From Hymenolepis diminuta (lineage: Eukaryota > Platyhelminthes > Cestoda > Cyclophyllidea > Hymenolepididae), in contig CAADRB010000006.1 of the NCBI GenBank assembly GCA_900708905.1, positions 2,943,927 through 3,007,926 of the forward strand: a DNA stretch of 64,000 nt. Direction: 5' to 3'. The position numbers and the translations under genes are program-made. Below the pieces are notes generated by a model. It saw nothing but the letters and a program-made list of their open reading frames with translations. It was not told where the DNA came from and did not search any database. Positions 58,549 to 64,000 of the stretch are shown piece by piece; the first letter of the stretch is position 1; every line of letters starts with the position of its first letter.

Positions 58549-59095
58549 ATCAGATTTGTCATCATCTACTGTGCCAAGCTGTTTTAATTTGCGAACAGTA
58601 TCCCACATACGAGATTGTTCAGCTAGCATCAATGGAGTTTCATCATCCTGAAAAATTCCGTTAGTTTAATTTCATAAAATACCTTGGTGTAGACGTCGAT
58701 TTCAGCTCCTTGCTGAACAAGCATGTCAACTGTCGCAACATGACCACGTTTAGCAGCAAAATGAACAGGTCTCCAACCCAACTATTGAAGAGAAAACTTG
58801 CATTAAATCTCCGTCAAATTCTTACGTGAGTAGTTGCATTCGGGTTAGCATTTTGAGATAAAAACCACCTTACGACGTCTTTATTTCCAACATGGGCAGC
58901 AAAAATCAAGCCAGTTACATTTTCATGCTAAAAGTAGTTAAGAGAGGGCATAATAGGTACCTCCAAACGATCGATTGTAAGTGTGGTTGTGATATCAATG
59001 TTCTCAAGATATCTTGATAATGCTTGAATCGAGGTAAGATTGGATTTTTTGATGGCTACAAACCACCCACTGCTGTCTCCCATGCATTTTTCCAT
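58549..59095 (-). CDS. ankyrin-repeat exons joined in frame to SMG1
   Basis: Four small exons on the minus strand: 59095-58961, 58927-58826, 58781-58683 and 58647-58549. Introns are 33, 44 and 35 nt, then 74 nt before the SMG1 exon, all in phase 0. They encode 145 residues: an N-terminal segment starting MEKCMGDSSGWF, then ankyrin repeats seen as TGLIFAAHVGNKDVVRWFL, GWRPVHFAAKRGHVATVDML and DETPLMLAEQSRMWDTVRKL. A TGA four codons before ATG 59095 makes this the first start. No stop lies before the final donor, so splicing would give SMG1 an N-terminal ankyrin domain (total about 3757 aa). Reading through the last intron instead gives a stop at 58276. It could be a separate gene whose last exon I misjudge. 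Animal SMG1 proteins I know of lack ankyrin repeats. Confidence 0.75.
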
Positions 59096-61607
59096 ATAGT
59101 TAGTTCAGCCAGTTCGATTTCAACCGACAAAAGAAGCAAACAAAACTGACCACACGAGAGCCCAGATCAATTGATGCGGGTTCATTGTAGCAGATTTGAT
59201 CACAAAAATTAGTTGCACTTTGTATTTAAAACGGTTATTAGACTTACTTATGGCCGTTAATTATAGATATTGAAAAATATAAGACAAAATTATATAAGTA
59301 TAAACATATTTGTATTGAAAATATTTGCTTCATGACCTTGATAAGCACCATAGAAGTTTCATTGTGCGTAATTTGTCCTCTTTTGTATAACTATATCAAA
59401 ATATTAATAGCAACACTAACCAATATTCCAATTACAGTTTAGTCATTTAGCTTAGGGAAACTTCACATCAAAATAAACTGTATTGCTGTTGGGTGCAATA
59501 TTTCGGATGACCTATTCGAATTGAAGGCTACTTTGCGATGTACAAAATGAAGATAAAAAATCAATGAAATTATGGATATTTTCGCAAATATGGCCTCTAG
59601 GACCCACAATCGTAAGTTAAAGTTGTAAGATTAAATAAACTCAATAATGTAAAGGCCAACGTGAGCTGCATTTATGCAATTTATCCAGATAGATCAATTC
59701 AATGCACCCGAATTCAAAATCTGTATCACTTTGAAAAATTCTACTATTCTAAGATAAAGGGATTTATTACTACTTCAAATATGCATGCTATCTCCATTTT
59801 ATTACCTAAAAATATGATCACTCCATGATTGTGTGGTAGTAATATGAATACTTTAAAAAAAAGAATTTGAAAAAGCTTTAAATTTATCTGCATCAATAAA
59901 TATGGTCTAGAGAATCTTAGAAGGTATAGAATTTGGGAGATCATCCTATTTTATGCATATGTAAACTAATGACTGAATCAATTGAATTGTAACAAGACGA
60001 AGTCAATATCTTAGTTAGATTATGACCGATATAAATTTCTGTCTTTCTTAAACAGATCATTCTATATTCTCATTATTATACAAACATTATGTGAGATAGG
60101 AAGAATTGAGGATTTTAAGGCAACTGCTGCTGATAGAGTCAGAAACAAGTAAATTAATCAACTTCAAATCTTTTCGCTCGTACTTTTACAATGTTCTGAG
60201 TCAAGCTAATTCATGGTCGCTTTAGAACAAATAAACATAGTAAGTGGGCTGAATTTTATCAATCTTCAGGAGAATGAGAGCAAATTTCCGCCTCCACCTA
60301 TCCGCAGATTTTAAGATTTACACATCACCAGCTCCGGATGTAAATACGGATTTTAACAGTTGTAATTATGAAATTCTTTCAATCACTTTATAAAAAAACA
60401 AACTCCCATTTTAATCGTTGCATCTGAGGAATGGAGACAGTAAAAGAGTAGTGTCATCCATTGTGCGAAAATTCGCATACAATTGGCTGGTTCACGTTTC
60501 ACTAGTATCGTTCGAATTCCTTCGAGTTGGCAATCTACGCCTTAAGAAATGAGAACCGGAATTGGAGGCTGTTTAGGTCATGACAGTCTGCTATTTGGTA
60601 ATCTGACCAGTTTTCCGGAGTCAGAAATTTGTGTAACCATTCATTTTAGTTCTAATTGGTATCTGACGCCCCAAAAGAAGCTTTTTAGTAAGAGAATTGG
60701 GGAGACTTTTCATGATAATCTAATGGCGAAGTCTTCATTACTGAAATTTTAGTGCTGGATTTCACAGAGGAATCCGCTGAGTTAACTTGTTCCACGTTAT
60801 GGCCCTGCAAGAGTGTCATCCTAAAACTAGCCTTCTCGCATTGTTATTGAGAACTTCAAATCTGTTGTCATCGGACGCCTTTATATATATATACATATAT
60901 GTATATACCTTAAATAAAAAATGAAGAACCCGAAATTCAGGGACAAATAAAGTTAGATTATCCCAAGACAATGACATTATGCTTTAAGTCTGACTAGTGT
61001 ATTCTAACAAACTGGTATCTGTTAAATATGCGAAAATAATGTTTTCCCCAAAATCATTCTTATGTGTAAGATTCTTTATTTTCCGCCTTTTAAACCCTGT
61101 AACTTTTAATTCCCTTTTATCCGAGCCAATTTATTTACATTATGGTTGTAAATGCCGACCTATCGATACGAAAACGTGCGCCTTATTTTGATATATTGGT
61201 TTGCGTCGTTTTGTATTGTGGTGTTGTCGGGTCGTATTTGTAATTGGTGCAATGTCTTAGGGGATCTAAGAGTCGGTTACGGTATCCTACAGAGAAGAGC
61301 AGATTATAACAGTATCAGCATCCAACCTTTTAAAGTTTTTCGATCCGAGTGTACGCTTTCTTTTGGAGTCAGACAAATTTGAATTAAATGAAAATATGAA
61401 AGTACCAATGAATACAAATCTCCGCTCTTGAAAACCAACATCTTCTACTCATTTGCCCAATTTCTTTTAAGACAAAGCTTCAATCGAATGCTATAAAAAA
61501 TATACGGAAATGGGATTTTGAGGATAAAGAAGCCTTAATCTCAGCAGGAGATATGCAGAAATCTTGGTTTCAAGATTAAAATAGTCCTTTCAGTAAATAT
61601 TCTAAAT

Positions 61608-61800
61608 AAAACAGTGGAACAGTGGCTAATGCGCACGCCTGTAAGGTCGGAGGTCGTGAGATTGATACTCATTGTTGTCCCCGGTAATACTGGCAGCTGA
61701 TAGCATTAGTAAATTTCGGGTCAAAACAGTGGAGGAAATCTTCCTTCCATCCAAGTCAAGTGCTGCTTACACTTTCCACAATGGGTTTGTGAAAAAATAT
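61608..61800 (+). repeat. tRNA-derived SINE-like repeat
   Basis: The head reads gtggctaatgcgcacgcctg then ggtcgtgagattgatactca, a close match to A- and B-box spacing of tRNA-derived SINEs. About 90 nt later ggaggaaatcttccttcc resembles the body motif of the copies near 4150 and 11070. Confidence 0.55.
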
Positions 61801-63252
61801 CACACTTCTTTTCAACTGAACCAGTTAGAGAATTCAAATTCTCTTAGCTTGTATTAAACAAATGAAATGGTCGCCATTAAAATTAGGACTCACTGTCATC
61901 ATTTTTCTTTCCAGGTGTTAAGGAAAATCACATATTCCATTCCAAGAAAGGCTACAAATAATAAATATGTAATGATCTAGGAGTATGTATGCCTAAGGAA
62001 ATCGAATAGAATATTTTTGGTGCACCCTAGCGAAACACACACTTTATGCTTCATGTGCTGGATTTCTGCGCTCGAACTTGGATAATGTAAATTCACCATT
62101 GGTGCAGTTATTGGCCAACCGGGTAGCCAAACAATTACCACGTATTCAGTTTTATTTAGGGCAACTTATTTTTTAACAAAAAACCTGGGGTCCGTGAAAT
62201 TGTTGCTTTTCACGAATACCATTAACTACCAATGGTCAACTCAATATGACTAAGTGGCACAATTCGTAGGCCCGATGAAACGAATAGCATCCCATAATCT
62301 ATTTAATAAGGATCTGTAAAGATTCAATATACGACATTCCCTTCGATTTAAACATTCCATCTATATTCCCCGAATTATATCATGAACATTTTCGATCATA
62401 CTATCTAATGCACAAACACTTTCGTGTATATTTCCCGGGAAATACTTCTAAATTTTCCCACTGTGAATAAGCCCGACCTTACTATTCACTTCTTCATCTG
62501 AGCATCAGTGTCACTCTCAGCCTGTGATCAAATAGCCGGAGCTGTACCCAAATACAAGAAACTCAGTGATGTTCACTCGTTGAGTCAGTAGGTCCTGATT
62601 GATCGAGTGATTGAACCTACAGCATTCACCAGCACCCACAGACCACCCAATCTCTCCCAGTCTCCTCAATCAGCAAACAGACTGCTACTTATAAAATCCT
62701 GCTGGTTGCAACCGTCATCTCTCTTTATTCTGTTGCTGCAGTGAAGATAGAGGATTTAGCTTGAAGAATTGTTAGTGGACAAAAATCTGATATCATTGCT
62801 GATTTAAGGAGAGCACAGACTGACTGCCAACCTGAGCATCGAACAAAACATATATCCCTTGTCTTGAACCGAAGGCTTGCATGCATAAGGTGTTGAGAGG
62901 ACATAGGTTCATAACGTTGGATCTAAGGCATGTCTATAACTAAGAGCACCTCCACTTGTTTGTTTTCATAATAAATACGTATCACATCTAGCTCAGGCTT
63001 TTTACGTTACTTCGTTGGCCTTATTTAACCAGTGCGTTTGTTCACAGTATGTGCGCGACGATAACGAAACCTGCAACTTCTTACCTGATTGACGCTCACG
63101 TTGACCGACACACTACTGGTTATGCACATTGGTGTTGCCGCACCTGAATCTCTGAACGTGTATTTGTGGTCATCAAAGTCAATAAAAACTGTCTGTATAG
63201 TGGAAAATAGAGAAAACATCACGAAAAAAGACAAATAGGAAAGTTTTGATGA

Positions 63253-63258
63253 TTTATT
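63253..63258 (-). promoter_or_regulatory. candidate poly(A) signal of LSM1
   Basis: AATAAA on the minus strand, 63 nt after the LSM1 stop codon. This is a good position for 3' end formation of a short transcript. Confidence 0.55.
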
Positions 63259-63320
63259 TGCAATATACAGTCCAAATACCACACAGAATTATTTACACAT
63301 ATACACGGTTAGATGGAGGG

Positions 63321-63877
63321 TTAAGGGTCGTCAAATAGATCTTGGTCTAACCAATCAATGCCTCGTGAAGAAAGGATCTCCTGTCTGCGTTTATTGGCCT
63401 CTCTCCGTTCGGCAATCAATTCAGCCTGTAAACGGAAGATCTCCTCCTCGGAAACCTTCTCGAAAGGAGACGGAGGCGTTTCATCTTCTTTCTGGAATAA
63501 AAAAAATAAAAACGCACAAGAATGTACAAACTTAATATTGAAGAGAGCTTACCATCTCACCGATAAGTGCAATGTTTTCCCCTTTTATAACTATTAAACC
63601 TTGACGAACATCGGAGTACTTTTCACCAACAAATATTCTTTCACATGTTTCACTGAGAAGGATAGTGCCTGTACAAATCATTTCTAAAAATATGCACTTA
63701 CCGAATTGGTCAATGCTTCTCAGGTATCCGATATAACACTTGTGACCACGAAGTTTTACCAACATGCGCTCTGAATTGTTTAATTTATATTACTATCTTA
63801 CTTCCAAGATCATTAATTAGACTAGCAGAACCTGGAAAATTTGTAAGACTGGGATCAACATCACCAAGAGAAAGCAT
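63321..63877 (-). CDS. LSM1: LSM1, Sm-like subunit of the cytoplasmic LSm1-7 decapping complex
   Basis: LSm1 is the subunit that makes the LSm1-7 ring cytoplasmic; the ring binds deadenylated mRNA 3' ends and promotes decapping. Exons on the minus strand are 63877-63802, 63770-63702, 63668-63553 and 63491-63321 (TAA). Introns are 31, 33 and 61 nt and all phases agree, giving 143 aa (human 133). The start MLSLGDVDPSLTNFPGSASL aligns with the LSm1 N-terminus. Sm1 reads LVKLRGHKCYIGYLRSIDQF and Sm2 reads IVIKGENIALIGE. CERIFVGEKYSDVRQG between them is diagnostic for LSm1 rather than other LSm proteins. The C-terminal tail is helical and charged (EEEIFRLQAELIAERREA), as in LSm1. It lies on the same strand as SMG1, upstream of it. 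Confidence 0.95.
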
Positions 63878-64000
63878 TCTCAGGCCAGTCAATGATGATT
63901 AAAAAATTTATGACCTTGAGGTTTCTAGTAATTTTGAGAGTATTTCACTTAATACATATAAGCTTATTTATCGTTGTGCAAAATTTTACGAGTTAATTTG

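Larger units (their letters stand above)
59096..63320. other. intergenic DNA between SMG1 and LSM1
   Basis: About 4.2 kb with no recognised gene. It contains a TA-rich palindrome at 60887-60906, a SINE-like remnant at 61608-61800 and a TATAAAA at 62690-62696 of unknown meaning. The promoters of the SMG1/ankyrin transcript and the 3' end of LSM1 must lie here. Open frames at 60549, 60997, 61152 and 61672 have no recognisable domains. Confidence 0.55.

Noticed and set aside
58276..58632. A 118-codon frame that continues the last ankyrin exon through the following intron.
   Set aside because: It reads out of frame over the start of the SMG1 exon and turns into unrelated sequence; it is best explained as intron read-through, though a retained-intron isoform cannot be excluded.

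Overview
The window looks like animal nuclear DNA, most likely from a parasitic flatworm and probably a tapeworm. It is AT-rich with long non-coding stretches. Several introns near gene 5' ends are only 31-44 nt, while other exons run for kilobases. The proteins are clearly metazoan. The species assignment is inference; the gene identities come from residue-level recognition of conserved families.

Layout: (1) 1-8250, + strand: the 3' end of a discs-large (DLG/MAGUK) scaffold gene, four exons encoding the inactive guanylate-kinase-like domain; the PDZ/SH3 part lies upstream or was not recognised. (2) 8251-14293: intergenic DNA with tRNA-like SINE remnants and a decayed mariner transposon (12314-13691) flanked by TA. 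(3) 14294-21764, - strand: a complete NK1-class (Nkx1/slouch) homeobox gene of three exons and 336 aa, whose homeodomain is split between residues 44 and 45. (4) 21765-39339: about 17.5 kb without a recognisable gene. It holds short duplicated, homeodomain-site-rich motifs that may be NK1 enhancers, interspersed repeats, and remnants of Gypsy-type aspartic proteases. (5) 39340-59095, - strand: the SMG1 kinase gene of nonsense-mediated decay, assembled as 15 exons encoding about 3609 aa. Four tiny upstream exons encode ankyrin repeats and join it in frame. (6) 59096-63320: intergenic DNA with a SINE-like remnant. (7) 63321-63877, - strand: LSM1, four exons and 143 aa.

SMG1 and LSM1 both act in mRNA decay (NMD kinase; decapping-activating LSm1-7 ring). 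They are on the same strand about 4.2 kb apart, but nothing in the sequence shows co-regulation. The most unusual feature is the apparent ankyrin-SMG1 fusion. All four ankyrin introns are phase 0 and no stop separates the ankyrin exons from SMG1. The last acceptor also lies only 9 nt upstream of a good SMG1 start codon, so cis-splicing to a fusion and trans-splicing to a separate SMG1 mRNA are both possible.

All exon boundaries were placed by hand from splice signals, phase and family similarity. No search or alignment software was run.
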